Origin: an uncultured Verrucomicrobiota bacterium
Lineage (GTDB): Bacteria; Verrucomicrobiota; Verrucomicrobiia; Limisphaerales; UBA1412
Assembly: GCA_944389455.1 (NCBI GenBank)
Contig: CALXMK010000019.1
Coordinates: forward strand, 1 to 47,335
Direction: 5' to 3'
Length of the DNA stretch: 47,335 bases
Under the pieces are notes generated by a model. It was given only the letters and a program-made list of their open reading frames with translations, had not been told where the DNA came from and searched no databases. The position numbers were made by a program, and so were the translations under genes. The first letter of the stretch is position 1. Each line of letters opens with the position of its first letter. Below, one piece after another: positions 1-8,365 of this stretch.

Positions 1-43
1 TCTCCTCTATCTGTTTCAACGCTTCCTCTGCACTCCCATCCAG
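1..43. repeat. 43-bp direct repeat, copy 1
   Basis: Bases 1-43 are identical to 1621-1663 and diverge immediately after base 43. The repeat encodes LDGSAEEALKQIEE on the minus strand, near the C-terminus of the AAA-ATPase/nuclease gene. It probably continues to the left beyond the window, so its true length is unknown. Confidence 0.95.
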
Positions 44-1444
44 TTTGAATTCAAATAGATAAATAAATTTATCTCTCTCCACCACACAATCCACTCTTCC
101 TTGACTCTGCATCTTCTCTGCCTGCACCATTCTCGCATCCAGCATCCGCAATATCAGGTAAAACGTATATTGAAAGTGTTTCTCCTTGCTCTGTTCCCTC
201 AACGCATACGGCACCCCGGCCAGAAACCCTTTGAGCGATTCTCCTACCTCCTCGGCTCTTCCTTCATCCAACATCCTCCTCAGATTCCCTATCCATGTAT
301 TCCAGCTCTGCTTCCTCCCTAAATACGATTCTGCCAACTCCGATATAAAGGAATTCTTTACTTCTTGATTCGGATAATCCAATAAAAACATCTGATAGGT
401 CGGCTTCCAATCTTTTATCGTCAAATATCCGCTCTGATAAATCATCGGCAATGGCTGCTCCACATCCGCTTTGTAATCTATAAAATCCTGTACCGCATAA
501 TAATTCCCTACATAGTCCGTTATTCTCTTCTCCGATTTTGCCAATAACCTCAGCAAATACTCCGGATTCCCTGTCCGGGTCCAGTAGGGCTCTATACTTT
601 TTCCTTTAAAAGCGTTTAAGATACTGAATGGATTATAGATATCCGTCAATTTCTTCCCAAAATGATATCCGTCATATTCTTCCTTCAGTCTTAAGAGCAT
701 TTCCTCTCTTGTACATTTTTCGCTCTCAGCCATTTCCTCAATTGGCTCCGCAAAATAATTCTCCAACTCCTCCTGCGTAATTCCGCACAAGCTCTCATAA
801 TCCGTATTTATGCTGATATCCTTAGGCTGATTAAATCCACTGAAGACACTGATCTGCGAAAACTTCGTCACTCCTGTCAAAAATACAAACTTCAGATGCT
901 CGTCTGCTGCTTTGAAAGTGGAAAAGAATCCTTTGAGTATATTCCTATGCTCCTCTTCCAATTCCGGACTTGTATCCAATACATCCAATAACGGCTTGTC
1001 ATATTCATCTACCAATACTACTGCCCGAAGGCCTGTCTGTTCATGAACTCTACGGAGCACTTCTTTGAAACGTTGACCTATATCTGTAAAGTTTTCACTC
1101 TGCCCATACTCTCTTTCCCAACTTTTGACTAATCCATTCAGGACCTCTTCTAAAGTCCCTTGACGTGTAAAATTTCCCCCATTGAAATCGATATGAAATA
1201 TCGGATACTTTTTCCACTCCTTCTCCAGCTTCTCTATCCCCAATCCTTTGAAAAGCTCTTTTTTCCCCTGATAATAACTCTTGAGCGTTGATAAGAGCAG
1301 ACTCTTCCCAAACCGCCTCGGCCGGGAGAGAAAATAGATTTTCCCTTCACTAACCAACCGATAAACTAACTCTGTCTTATCTACATAGACATATCCATCC
1401 TCTATGATTTGCTCAAATGTCTGTATACCGATGGGATATTTCAT
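1..1444 (-). CDS. AAA-ATPase-like / PD-(D/E)XK nuclease family protein (3' end outside window)
   Basis: The minus-strand reading frame is open from an ATG at 1444 to the left edge, about 481 codons with no stop, so the C-terminus is missing. The N-terminus (MKYPIGIQTFEQIIEDGYVY) and the P-loop-like RPRRFGKSLLLSTL match the 'predicted AAA-ATPase' family. A Walker-B-like VVLVDEYDKPLLD lies near residue 145. The C-terminal part carries GRVDCVV then FEFKLDG, the D...ExK pattern of the associated PD-(D/E)XK nuclease domain. Members occur in many near-identical copies in Bacteroidota and other gut bacteria. Their role is unproven; mobile or defence-related functions have been suggested. The end of this gene is duplicated about 1.6 kb upstream (1621-1663). 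Family assignment is firm, function is not. Confidence 0.85.
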   Translation of the reverse strand, partial: MKYPIGIQTFEQIIEDGYVYVDKTELVYRLVSEGKIYFLSRPRRFGKSLLLSTLKSYYQGKKELFKGLGIEKLEKEWKKYPIFHIDFNGGNFTRQGTLEEVLNGLVKSWEREYGQSENFTDIGQRFKEVLRRVHEQTGLRAVVLVDEYDKPLLDVLDTSPELEEEHRNILKGFFSTFKAADEHLKFVFLTGVTKFSQISVFSGFNQPKDISINTDYESLCGITQEELENYFAEPIEEMAESEKCTREEMLLRLKEEYDGYHFGKKLTDIYNPFSILNAFKGKSIEPYWTRTGNPEYLLRLLAKSEKRITDYVGNYYAVQDFIDYKADVEQPLPMIYQSGYLTIKDWKPTYQMFLLDYPNQEVKNSFISELAESYLGRKQSWNTWIGNLRRMLDEGRAEEVGESLKGFLAGVPYALREQSKEKHFQYTFYLILRMLDARMVQAEKMQSQGRVDCVVERDKFIYLFEFKLDGSAEEALKQIEE

Positions 1445-1516
1445 ATTTCCGCTGCTTCCCGCAAATTATTCTCCATATTCCTTTTGAAGAAGCAACCCAA
1501 TTTTGTTCTTTCTCTT

Positions 1517-1663
1517 CTATACCACTTTCCACTCCTCAATCGTGCCTGTCTTGGAGGAGAAATTAGCTCCGATTCTGAAGAGCTTTCTCTTATCCCCTGT
1601 ATACTCCTTGGCGTAGCCCCTCTCCTCTATCTGTTTCAACGCTTCCTCTGCACTCCCATCCAG
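1517..1663 (-). pseudogene. orphan C-terminal fragment of a second AAA-ATPase/nuclease gene
   Basis: On the minus strand 1663 to 1517 encodes LDGSAEEALKQIEERG, then YAKEYTGDKRKLFRIG, and ends EEWKVV plus a TAG stop (48 codons). The first part matches the C-terminal region of the neighbouring gene exactly. The rest is the usual ending of this family, so it probably shows what the truncated gene at 1-1444 looks like beyond the left edge. There is no ATPase domain upstream, so this is a remnant left by recombination between tandem copies. The in-frame sequence before 1663 runs only about eight codons back to a stop. Confidence 0.8.
1621..1663. repeat. 43-bp direct repeat, copy 2
   Basis: Exact second copy of bases 1-43. 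Its right border (1663/1664) is sharp: unrelated sequence begins inside what would be the FEFK codons of the parent gene. It forms the 5' part of the orphan gene tail at 1517-1663. Confidence 0.95.
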
Positions 1664-1709
1664 CACTGATTTGCGAAAAACCACTTAAGTTTATCCATTG
1701 TTCTTTGCG

Positions 1710-1892
1710 TCAATTCTGTAATTCCGACACAGAATTCTTGATTTTTTTAACTCTCGGAATATAATCAATTGGGAATTCCTTTATACGGAGCCTTTTTATT
1801 GAAAAATCATTAATAAAGGAATCAGGAATATCTGCATGCTGATGCCCATTATATGAGAAGGAAAGCATTCCAAATCGGAATCCACAAATCAT
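1710..1892 (-). CDS. hypothetical short protein (60 aa), doubtful
   Basis: An ATG-started frame of 60 codons lies between the gene remnant and the ABC transporter operon, in a stretch that otherwise holds nothing recognisable (1664-1986). I do not recognise the protein. It has no signal peptide or membrane segment and no clear Shine-Dalgarno. A second tiny frame starts 11 nt downstream (ATG at 1698, MDKLKWFFANQ...) and runs straight into the repeat border at 1663. Both could therefore be scraps of genes cut by the rearrangement. It may not be translated. Confidence 0.25.
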   Translation of the reverse strand: MICGFRFGMLSFSYNGHQHADIPDSFINDFSIKRLRIKEFPIDYIPRVKKIKNSVSELQN

Positions 1893-1986
1893 TATAAATA
1901 AATTCTATCTTCCCGCTGCGCAAATGGATGAACAAACAAAAAAATCTGATTTGTTATCTCCTAATTCCTAAAAAGAAATTACCGGA

Positions 1987-3711
1987 ATGTTGCAATATCT
2001 AAAAAAATACCGGCTATATTGTCTGCTGGCGCCTCTATTCATGCTGGGAGAAATCGCCATGGATATGTGGCAGCCCGCCATGATGGCTATCATTGTGGAC
2101 AAGGGGGTACTGGGAGGGAATATTGACCTTATTTGGGAAATGGGCATCTGGATGCTGCTGCTTGTAATCTTTGGGGGGACCTGCGGTATATTATGCGGAG
2201 TATTTGCCAGTATAGCTGCACAGAACTTCGGAAATGACGTGCGTAAAGATTTATTTTCCCGGATAATGAACTTCTCCTTCCAACAAACAGACCAATTCAC
2301 CACCGGCTCCCTGATTACACGCATCACTAACGATGTTTCCCGGGTAGAACAAATGGTAATGATGTCAGTACGCTCAGTTGTTCGATGCACGGTGATGTTT
2401 TTCGGGGGAATCTATATGCTCTATCTCCAATCTCCCCGCTTTGCCCTGGTTGCAGCTTGCGGTCTGCCGGTCATCGCCGCTTTTGTAATCTTTTTTTTGA
2501 GGAAAGTCTCTCCTTTGTTCACTATCATCCAACAAAAACTAGACCAAATTAACTGCATCGTACAGGAGAACATCGCCGGAGCCAGGGTTGTAAAGGCCTA
2601 TGTAAAAGAAGCACAAGCTCTGGCTCTCTTTTCCAAAGCCAATGATCAATTGTGCATTGTTAACCTCCGTGCCCAAACTGCTCTGGCCTTTCTGAATCCC
2701 TGTGTAAACATTGTACTGAATATATGCACGGTGGTTGTCCTATATATAGGAGGGATCACGATTCAAACAGACGGTAATATTACTCCGGGACAAGTAATGG
2801 CCTCCATCACTTACCTATCCATGATCCTCATGCGAATCATTTTTATGGCTAATATCTTCCAGACCTTTACCCGATCTTCTGCCTCTTGGAAACGAATCCG
2901 CGAGGTGCTGGAAACGAAGCCCGCACAGAAATCCGGAACATACGTCTCAGAAAAAGGACACCAAGGAGAGATCGAGTTTCGGAATGTCTCCTTTTCCTAT
3001 CCCGACGCACCGGATAATCCCGTGCTGAAGAACGTCTCCTTTCAGATAGAGCCTGGCCAAACCGTGGCTGTAATTGGCTCTACCGGCAGCGGAAAATCGA
3101 GCCTTGTACACCTGATTCCCCGTTTTTATGACACTACAGGAGGAGAGGTCTTAGTGGATGGGATAAATGTACGTGATTATCCCATGGAAGTTCTGAGAGA
3201 TAAAATCGGTATTGTACAGCAAAAATCCGAACTATTCTCCCGTAGTATTGAAGAAAACATCACCTGGGGAACCCCGAATGCTGATCCCGAGGAAATTCGC
3301 CGAGCCGCCCGGCTTGCCCAAGCGGAAGATTTTATTCAGAATACTCCCAACGGATATCAGACACATGTCACTGAAAGTGGTCACTCACTATCCGGTGGGC
3401 AAAAACAACGTATTTCCATCGCCCGTGCAATGTTAAAAAGACCGGAAATTCTGATTCTGGATGATGCTGCCAGCGCTCTAGACCTAAAAACGGAAGCAGC
3501 CCTTCAAGCCTCATTCAACCGAGAATTGGAAGGAACAACCAAACTTATTGTAGCTCAACGAGTAGCTTCCGTAAAAAACGCTGACAAAATCTTGGTCTTA
3601 GACGATGGACAACTGTCCGCTCGAGGAACTCATGAAGAGTTACTGAAAACCTCACCGGTCTATGGTGAAATCTGTCGCTCACAGATAAAACAGGAGGTAA
3701 ATGCGTCATAA
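1987..3711 (+). CDS. ABC transporter ATP-binding/permease, degenerate-site half of a heterodimeric exporter
   Basis: 574 aa, a type IV (ABCB-like) exporter half-transporter: a six-helix membrane domain in residues 1-310 and a nucleotide-binding domain from about 330. Walker A is GSTGSGKSS (364-372) and the signature LSGGQ is intact (about 466-470). The Walker B (ILILDD, 488-493) has Asp493 where the catalytic Glu is expected, and the H-loop His is Gln524 (LIVAQRV). These two changes mark the non-hydrolytic ATP site of heterodimers such as TM287/288, LmrCD and BmrCD. The stop overlaps the next start by one base (TAATG), with AGGAGG just upstream, so the two subunits are translationally coupled. 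Substrate is unknown; multidrug or lipid export is the family norm. Confidence 0.93.
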   Translation: MLQYLKKYRLYCLLAPLFMLGEIAMDMWQPAMMAIIVDKGVLGGNIDLIWEMGIWMLLLVIFGGTCGILCGVFASIAAQNFGNDVRKDLFSRIMNFSFQQTDQFTTGSLITRITNDVSRVEQMVMMSVRSVVRCTVMFFGGIYMLYLQSPRFALVAACGLPVIAAFVIFFLRKVSPLFTIIQQKLDQINCIVQENIAGARVVKAYVKEAQALALFSKANDQLCIVNLRAQTALAFLNPCVNIVLNICTVVVLYIGGITIQTDGNITPGQVMASITYLSMILMRIIFMANIFQTFTRSSASWKRIREVLETKPAQKSGTYVSEKGHQGEIEFRNVSFSYPDAPDNPVLKNVSFQIEPGQTVAVIGSTGSGKSSLVHLIPRFYDTTGGEVLVDGINVRDYPMEVLRDKIGIVQQKSELFSRSIEENITWGTPNADPEEIRRAARLAQAEDFIQNTPNGYQTHVTESGHSLSGGQKQRISIARAMLKRPEILILDDAASALDLKTEAALQASFNRELEGTTKLIVAQRVASVKNADKILVLDDGQLSARGTHEELLKTSPVYGEICRSQIKQEVNAS

Positions 3712-5507
3712 TGAGAAATGGACTAAGAGTACAATTACGTCGTCCTTCCACCATGGGGCAAGCGATAGAAAAGCCAAAAAACACCCGGGGAACCCTAAAT
3801 AAATTACTGCGGCATTTCGTTCAATCCAAGGGATTACTGCTGGGACTAATGGCAGCAGTGTTTTTAGAAACACTCACCTCTCTGATTTCCCCCTCCCTTC
3901 AAGGACAAGTAATCGACTCCATAAAAGACCGCTCTTGGCAATGGTTTCAAATTTTACTGATCTGTCTTCTGATCTCTTTCTCTCTAAATGTATTGTTTAC
4001 ACTTTCCCAAGGAATACTGGCGGCACGATTGAGCCAGAATATCGTAGGACGTATGCGCTGCGATCTGTTTGAAAAGCTAAATCACCTTCCTATCCCCTAC
4101 CTGGATCGGCACTCCAACGGTGATCTTATGAGCCGTATGACCAATGACATCGAAAATATTTCCAGTACCATTTCTCAAAGTTTAGGCTCTCTGATCTCAG
4201 GAGGACTCACGGTATTGGGGACTATTGCCATTATGTTTTGGTATTGCTGGCAACTAACCCTTATCACCCTAATAACAGTAATCCTCACTGCGATCATAAC
4301 CCAGTGGATGTCCAAAAAAATGCGCAGCGCCTACCGGAATAGAGCTGATGCTTTAGGGGCCCTAAATGGACATGCTGAGGAAATGATCACCAATTACCGC
4401 TCGGTGGCTGCCTACAATTGTCAAGAACGTACTCGGGAAGAATTTAATACTCTCTCCGATCAACTAACTAAAGAAGGAATCCGGGCAGAGATTTTAGGAG
4501 GCTCAATGGGACCTATAATGAACGGAATTTCCAACTTGGGATTTGTCATTGTTGCCGCTTTTGGGGGATATTTTGCTCTGAAAGGGCTAATCACTATCGG
4601 CGTCATCTCTGCCTTTATTATCTATGCTAAGCAATTCTCCCGCCCCCTAAACGAACTCGCCCAGCTTTACGGCTCTGTGCAAACAGCTATGGCGGGTGCT
4701 GAACGTGTTTTCGCCCTGATCGACCAACCCGATGAAGATAAAAACGGCACTGAGATACTGGAAAGCATGAAGGGAGAGATCTCTTTTCGCCATGTAAATT
4801 TCTCTTATGAATCGGGTAAACCGGTTCTGAGCGACTTCAATCTGGAGGTGAAGGCCGGACAAAAAATCGCTTTGGTGGGTGCCACCGGCAGTGGCAAAAC
4901 TACGATAGTCAATCTCCTAATGCGTTTTTATCCGATAGACTCCGGAGGAATCTATATCGACGGGAAAAATATCATGAACTTGAACCGGGACTGGCTGCGT
5001 CATAATACAGCTATCGTTCTTCAAGATACGGTACTTTTCTCCGATACTATCGCGGCCAACATCAAATACGCAAATCCTAATGCCAGAGATGAAGAAATGG
5101 AACAAGCCGCAGTTATGAGCAACTGTGCCCCCTTTATTCGAAGACTGAAGAGGGGATACCAAACCGTATTGAAGCAGGCTGGAGCAAGTTTATCCCATGG
5201 ACAACGACAGCTGTTGAATATCGCACGAGCCATCCTGGCTAATCCGAAAATCTTGATTCTAGATGAAGCCACCTCTTCGGTGGACTCTCGGACCGAGCAA
5301 AGCATCCAAGATGCCTTGGTTAAACTGATGAAAAATCGTACTAGCCTCATTATTGCTCATCGTCTCTCTACTATTCAGGACGCAGATATAATTGTGGTTA
5401 TGGATCAAGGACACATCGTGGAAACCGGCAATCACTCGGAGCTGTTGAAAAAACAAGGAGCCTATTACACGCTCTATATGGCCCAGTTCGCAGGGGAACA
5501 AACATAA
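3711..5507 (+). CDS. ABC transporter ATP-binding/permease, catalytic half of a heterodimeric exporter
   Basis: 598 aa, the partner of the preceding gene. A soluble extension of about 40 residues precedes a six-helix membrane domain, followed by a nucleotide-binding domain. Walker A is GATGSGKTT (390-398), Walker B ILILDE with the catalytic Glu519, and the H-loop His550 (LIIAHRL) is present, so its own site is catalytic. Its signature is LSHGQ (494-498) instead of LSGGQ. This altered signature would face the degenerate Walker A/B of the partner, so the defects in both subunits fall in the same composite site. The start at 3711 follows AGGAGG at 3692-3697. Cytoplasmic-membrane exporter; substrate unknown. 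Confidence 0.93.
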   Translation: MRNGLRVQLRRPSTMGQAIEKPKNTRGTLNKLLRHFVQSKGLLLGLMAAVFLETLTSLISPSLQGQVIDSIKDRSWQWFQILLICLLISFSLNVLFTLSQGILAARLSQNIVGRMRCDLFEKLNHLPIPYLDRHSNGDLMSRMTNDIENISSTISQSLGSLISGGLTVLGTIAIMFWYCWQLTLITLITVILTAIITQWMSKKMRSAYRNRADALGALNGHAEEMITNYRSVAAYNCQERTREEFNTLSDQLTKEGIRAEILGGSMGPIMNGISNLGFVIVAAFGGYFALKGLITIGVISAFIIYAKQFSRPLNELAQLYGSVQTAMAGAERVFALIDQPDEDKNGTEILESMKGEISFRHVNFSYESGKPVLSDFNLEVKAGQKIALVGATGSGKTTIVNLLMRFYPIDSGGIYIDGKNIMNLNRDWLRHNTAIVLQDTVLFSDTIAANIKYANPNARDEEMEQAAVMSNCAPFIRRLKRGYQTVLKQAGASLSHGQRQLLNIARAILANPKILILDEATSSVDSRTEQSIQDALVKLMKNRTSLIIAHRLSTIQDADIIVVMDQGHIVETGNHSELLKKQGAYYTLYMAQFAGEQT

Positions 5508-5592
5508 AACTCAAACAAGCAAAGATATATCTTGAAGCGGAATTAATTTTCTCTGTCATCAACCATAAATGAAGCTAAATCGAAAAATTTTC

Positions 5593-5613
5593 TTCTCTAA
5601 ATAGAGAATTTTA
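5593..5613 (+). terminator. possible weak terminator of the ABC operon
   Basis: TTCTCT-AAAT-AGAGAA forms a 6-bp hairpin followed by TTTTAT on the plus strand, 85 bases after the ABC operon stop. The stem is short and AT-rich, so this is tentative. Confidence 0.35.
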
Positions 5614-5701
5614 TCCCCTTGATTCTACCAATCTTAACTCATTTAAAATTGTATTCTTTTGAACTATGGATTCTCTCTCCTTCTTCACTTTCACTTCCTG
5701 A

Positions 5702-5736
5702 CAAAAAAAGAAGAGCTCCTCAGGGAGCTCCTCTTT
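5702..5736 (-). terminator. Rho-independent terminator of the metallophosphoesterase gene
   Basis: GAGCTCC-TCAG-GGAGCTC with flanking AGAG/CTCT-type pairing. Read on the minus strand it is followed by a run of seven T. It lies about 35 bases beyond the stop of the convergent metallophosphoesterase gene. Confidence 0.75.
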
Positions 5737-5771
5737 CTAAAACTTAAATAATAATCTCAAGAATCTCCGTT

Positions 5772-7124
5772 TTACCGACGAGGAACAATTACCTTGCTAG
5801 TAACCACCGAACCATCAGGCTTAATAACACGAAGAACCATCTTCTCCGGACTGACATCAATGCGAACTCCTGCATCATTGCCATTGATCAGCACAGGAAG
5901 ATTGTAATCCCCGCTGCGGTAATTGCAGTTATAAAGCTTATGGGTATGCCCGCAAAGGAGTAAATCCCCCTTATTCTTCAGCATAAAAGGAAGAAATTTA
6001 TCGCGAATCTCAATATCTCCATGCCAAGGAGCACCCGAAAGGGTAGTTCCTGTTTTAATATTTTCCGAAGCAGGTTCATTGACCGAAAGTCCCATCTCAT
6101 CGCTGCCGATAGAGAGCAGAGACACTCCGGCACCCGGGGTAATAACATCAACCTGCACATCCATAGCTCCACCTCCGGTTGGAGGAATATGACAGAAGAA
6201 AACACGATAGCGAGCATTCTGATACTCAGGCATCTGTACAACCTGCTCAAGCCACTTCATCTGCTCTGTACGGTAAGAGTCGAAATCAACTAAACCTCCA
6301 TACTCATTGCTGGTATCTACTTTATCTTCACCACAATCCAAATTGACAAAGAAGACATCTCCATATTGGAAAGTATAGTAGAATTGATCATTGACCGCAG
6401 GGAAATAATTATGAATACTGCGACTCATGGCTCCTCGAGTTTCATGATTTCCACGCAGCATAAAGAATCCTTTCTGCCATGCAAAAAGCTCGATGGGAAT
6501 ATCCAAAAACTTGTTGAAAATCTCATCCTCTGTATTTTTATCAGTCACAATATCTCCATTATAGCAGACAAAAGCAGACTCCTCCAGACCACATTTGTCC
6601 AATAATGCACGGTGAAGTGAATTATTATCATGCAGATCGTTGATCATGATAAAAGAGAAATTATCCGCCTGAGCCGGCCAGGTAGTAAAACTCAAAGGTT
6701 TCCCCTTCATCTCCGTAAGCTTTTCCTCTACTCCAAAAGTAAATTTATAAGGAAGAATCCTCTTTACTTCTTTAGAATTAATCTCGTAAGTGTAGGAAGT
6801 ACCCGGTTTAAGAGGAGCAAGGGTTACTGCCTGAGCAGTACCTACATTCTTTAGTCCATAAGTAGAGGCCTGAGCTGTTTTTTTAGTTTCAGGAGCTCCT
6901 GTTTCCCAATAATCCACCCAGGAATAAGCCTGTTGGCTGGTATGCCATGTTATAATGACACTCTCTTGACTCATCCCCTGAAGATAAGGAGCACATTTAA
7001 TCAATTCTGTAGATTGAGTCTCAGCGCTCTGAGGTGCTGTTTCTGCCCAAACAAACGATTCCGAACTTCCTATAGTAGCCAATAGGGCTAGAGAAAACAC
7101 ACACGGTAAAACGTTTCTTAACAT
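5772..7124 (-). CDS. secreted metallophosphoesterase, purple-acid-phosphatase-like
   Basis: 450 aa with a Sec signal peptide (MLRNVLPCVFSLALLATIGS...). Residues about 43-150 resemble the fibronectin-III-like N-terminal domain of purple acid phosphatases (SVIITWHTSQQAYSWVDYWE). The calcineurin-like metal-binding motifs follow in order: DLH (163-165), NGD (190-191), RGNHE (224-228), FFCHIPP and GHTHKLY. All dinuclear-metal ligands therefore appear present. A periplasmic or extracellular phosphatase or phosphodiesterase is expected; the substrate cannot be told. The gene is monocistronic, with a promoter almost touching the ATG (7131-7159) and a terminator at 5702-5736. Confidence 0.88.
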   Translation of the reverse strand: MLRNVLPCVFSLALLATIGSSESFVWAETAPQSAETQSTELIKCAPYLQGMSQESVIITWHTSQQAYSWVDYWETGAPETKKTAQASTYGLKNVGTAQAVTLAPLKPGTSYTYEINSKEVKRILPYKFTFGVEEKLTEMKGKPLSFTTWPAQADNFSFIMINDLHDNNSLHRALLDKCGLEESAFVCYNGDIVTDKNTEDEIFNKFLDIPIELFAWQKGFFMLRGNHETRGAMSRSIHNYFPAVNDQFYYTFQYGDVFFVNLDCGEDKVDTSNEYGGLVDFDSYRTEQMKWLEQVVQMPEYQNARYRVFFCHIPPTGGGAMDVQVDVITPGAGVSLLSIGSDEMGLSVNEPASENIKTGTTLSGAPWHGDIEIRDKFLPFMLKNKGDLLLCGHTHKLYNCNYRSGDYNLPVLINGNDAGVRIDVSPEKMVLRVIKPDGSVVTSKVIVPRR

Positions 7125-7130
7125 GAGATA

Positions 7131-7159
7131 ATTTTATAAAAAATCACAACAAGTGACAA
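7131..7159 (-). promoter_or_regulatory. sigma70-like promoter abutting the metallophosphoesterase start
   Basis: On the minus strand TTGTCA (7159-7154), a 17-bp spacer and TAAAAT (7136-7131) end 6 nt before the ATG at 7124. Transcription would start at or next to the ATG, giving a leaderless mRNA. Confidence 0.6.
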
Positions 7160-7535
7160 ATCAAATCTTCCACTTCTCCGCTCAAGGCAATTCTTTCCTT
7201 ATTCTCTGCGCAAAGGAAAGTCGATTACCGATAAAAGGGGATAAAACAGATTTAAATAAAACAGTAGATTATCGGGAAAAGTTAAAATGAATCCAATTAA
7301 AACTTTAGCTATCCTCAATATGCTTTGAAAGGAAATGCTTTCTTAGATAAAGGCCAATCCGACTTTCTCTGCCGAGAGAACAAACTCCTCCCGGAGAAAC
7401 CCATTACTAAACTCAAAGAACAATATGGAGAATTCCCCTTTTTCTGATCTTCTCCATCTCTCTATAATCCTTTCCGCCTACTGGATTATTCAAAATCGAC
7501 TCAAACCAACCTTCTAAAAGAGAAACTCCCGCTAT
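7160..7535. other. intergenic region, no gene seen
   Basis: AT-rich spacer between the metallophosphoesterase promoter and the 3' end of the Fe-S carrier gene. Only a small hairpin (TTCTCT-GCCG-AGAGAA, about 7367-7382) was noticed. I see no credible reading frame, RNA gene or strong terminator. Confidence 0.5.
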
Positions 7536-7925
7536 CTATGCGCTAAAACTCTCTCCACACGCACAGGTAGAAGTCGCATTAGGATTATTTACTTTAAACC
7601 CCGCTCCTTGGAGAGCATCTACATAGTCCAACTCAGAACCGGAAACATAAAGAAGACTCTTAGGATCAATCACAATCCTCACACCTTTGGTCTCAACCAT
7701 AATGTCTCGGGGCGCAGGTTCATCCTGGAGATCTATTTTATACTGCAAGCCGGAACATCCCCCTCCAATAACACCGATCCGAAGCACCCCCTCTGGGCGC
7801 CCCTGACGTTTAAGAAGGGAAATAATCTTATCCGCCGCATCCTGTGTCGCACGAATGACTCGTTCATTTCCTATACGATACGGCAATTCCTTCTGAGCAT
7901 CCGGCAAAGAAGAATTATTTTCCAT
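7536..7925 (-). CDS. A-type iron-sulfur cluster carrier (HesB/IscA/ErpA family)
   Basis: 129 aa from the chosen ATG at 7925. An in-frame TTG seven codons earlier (7946) is rejected because GAGGAA sits about 8 nt before the ATG. The three cluster-ligand cysteines are present: GGGCSGLQY in the middle and TCACGESF at the C-terminus. The protein would carry and deliver Fe-S clusters in the cytoplasm. The start overlaps the end of the upstream ACT-domain gene by 11 nt, making it the last gene of a paaK - ACT - Fe-S carrier operon. That setting suggests an Fe-S client in aromatic acid metabolism, though a housekeeping role is equally possible. Confidence 0.9.
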   Translation of the reverse strand: MENNSSLPDAQKELPYRIGNERVIRATQDAADKIISLLKRQGRPEGVLRIGVIGGGCSGLQYKIDLQDEPAPRDIMVETKGVRIVIDPKSLLYVSGSELDYVDALQGAGFKVNNPNATSTCACGESFSA

Positions 7926-8352
7926 TAAAGAGTTCCTCTTCTCCAATAATAGATACCCCTGCCTCGGTTAAAACCTGTATCCCTTTTTCAATATCATTAA
8001 GACGGAAAATCTGAATACTCTCTTTTCCTTCTACAAAAGAAGAGAATCCATACATATATTCAACATTCAGGTTCCCGTCATTGAGAACTTTAAGAATCCT
8101 GTAAAGGCCTCCGGGACGATCCGGTACTGCAACGGCTATAACATCGCTCTCTTTAATTACCAATCCATCGGTCTCCAGCGCCTTTTTGGCCTTTTGCCAA
8201 TCCTGGATAATCAAGCGGAGAATGCCATAATCTGTTGTATCTGCCAGAGTTAGACTGGAAATACTGATCTTATTATCCTTGAGCACCTCGCAGATATGAG
8301 CCAGCATTCCTGGCTGATTAGAAATAATTATCGAAAGTTGTTTAAGTTTCAT
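7915..8352 (-). CDS. tandem ACT-domain protein
   Basis: 145 aa made of two ACT folds: residues 1-70 (MKLKQLSIIISNQPGMLAHI) and 71-140 (AVAVPDRPGGLYRILKVL). ACT domains bind amino acids or related small molecules. Stand-alone double-ACT proteins are habitually encoded next to phenylacetate-CoA ligases in anaerobes, as here, where it starts 13 bp after paaK. It probably senses an aromatic amino acid or its acid and may modulate the ligase. The binding partner is inferred from context only. Confidence 0.88.
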   Translation of the reverse strand: MKLKQLSIIISNQPGMLAHICEVLKDNKISISSLTLADTTDYGILRLIIQDWQKAKKALETDGLVIKESDVIAVAVPDRPGGLYRILKVLNDGNLNVEYMYGFSSFVEGKESIQIFRLNDIEKGIQVLTEAGVSIIGEEELFNGK

Positions 8353-8365
8353 GTTAAAAAATGTT

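Noticed and set aside
1409..1669. Plus-strand 86-codon frame over the gene remnant
   Set aside because: It lies antisense to the AAA-ATPase/nuclease coding sequence and its remnant; no ribosome site or recognisable product.
1968..2390. 140-codon minus-strand frame within the first ABC transporter gene
   Set aside because: Antisense shadow of a well-conserved gene.
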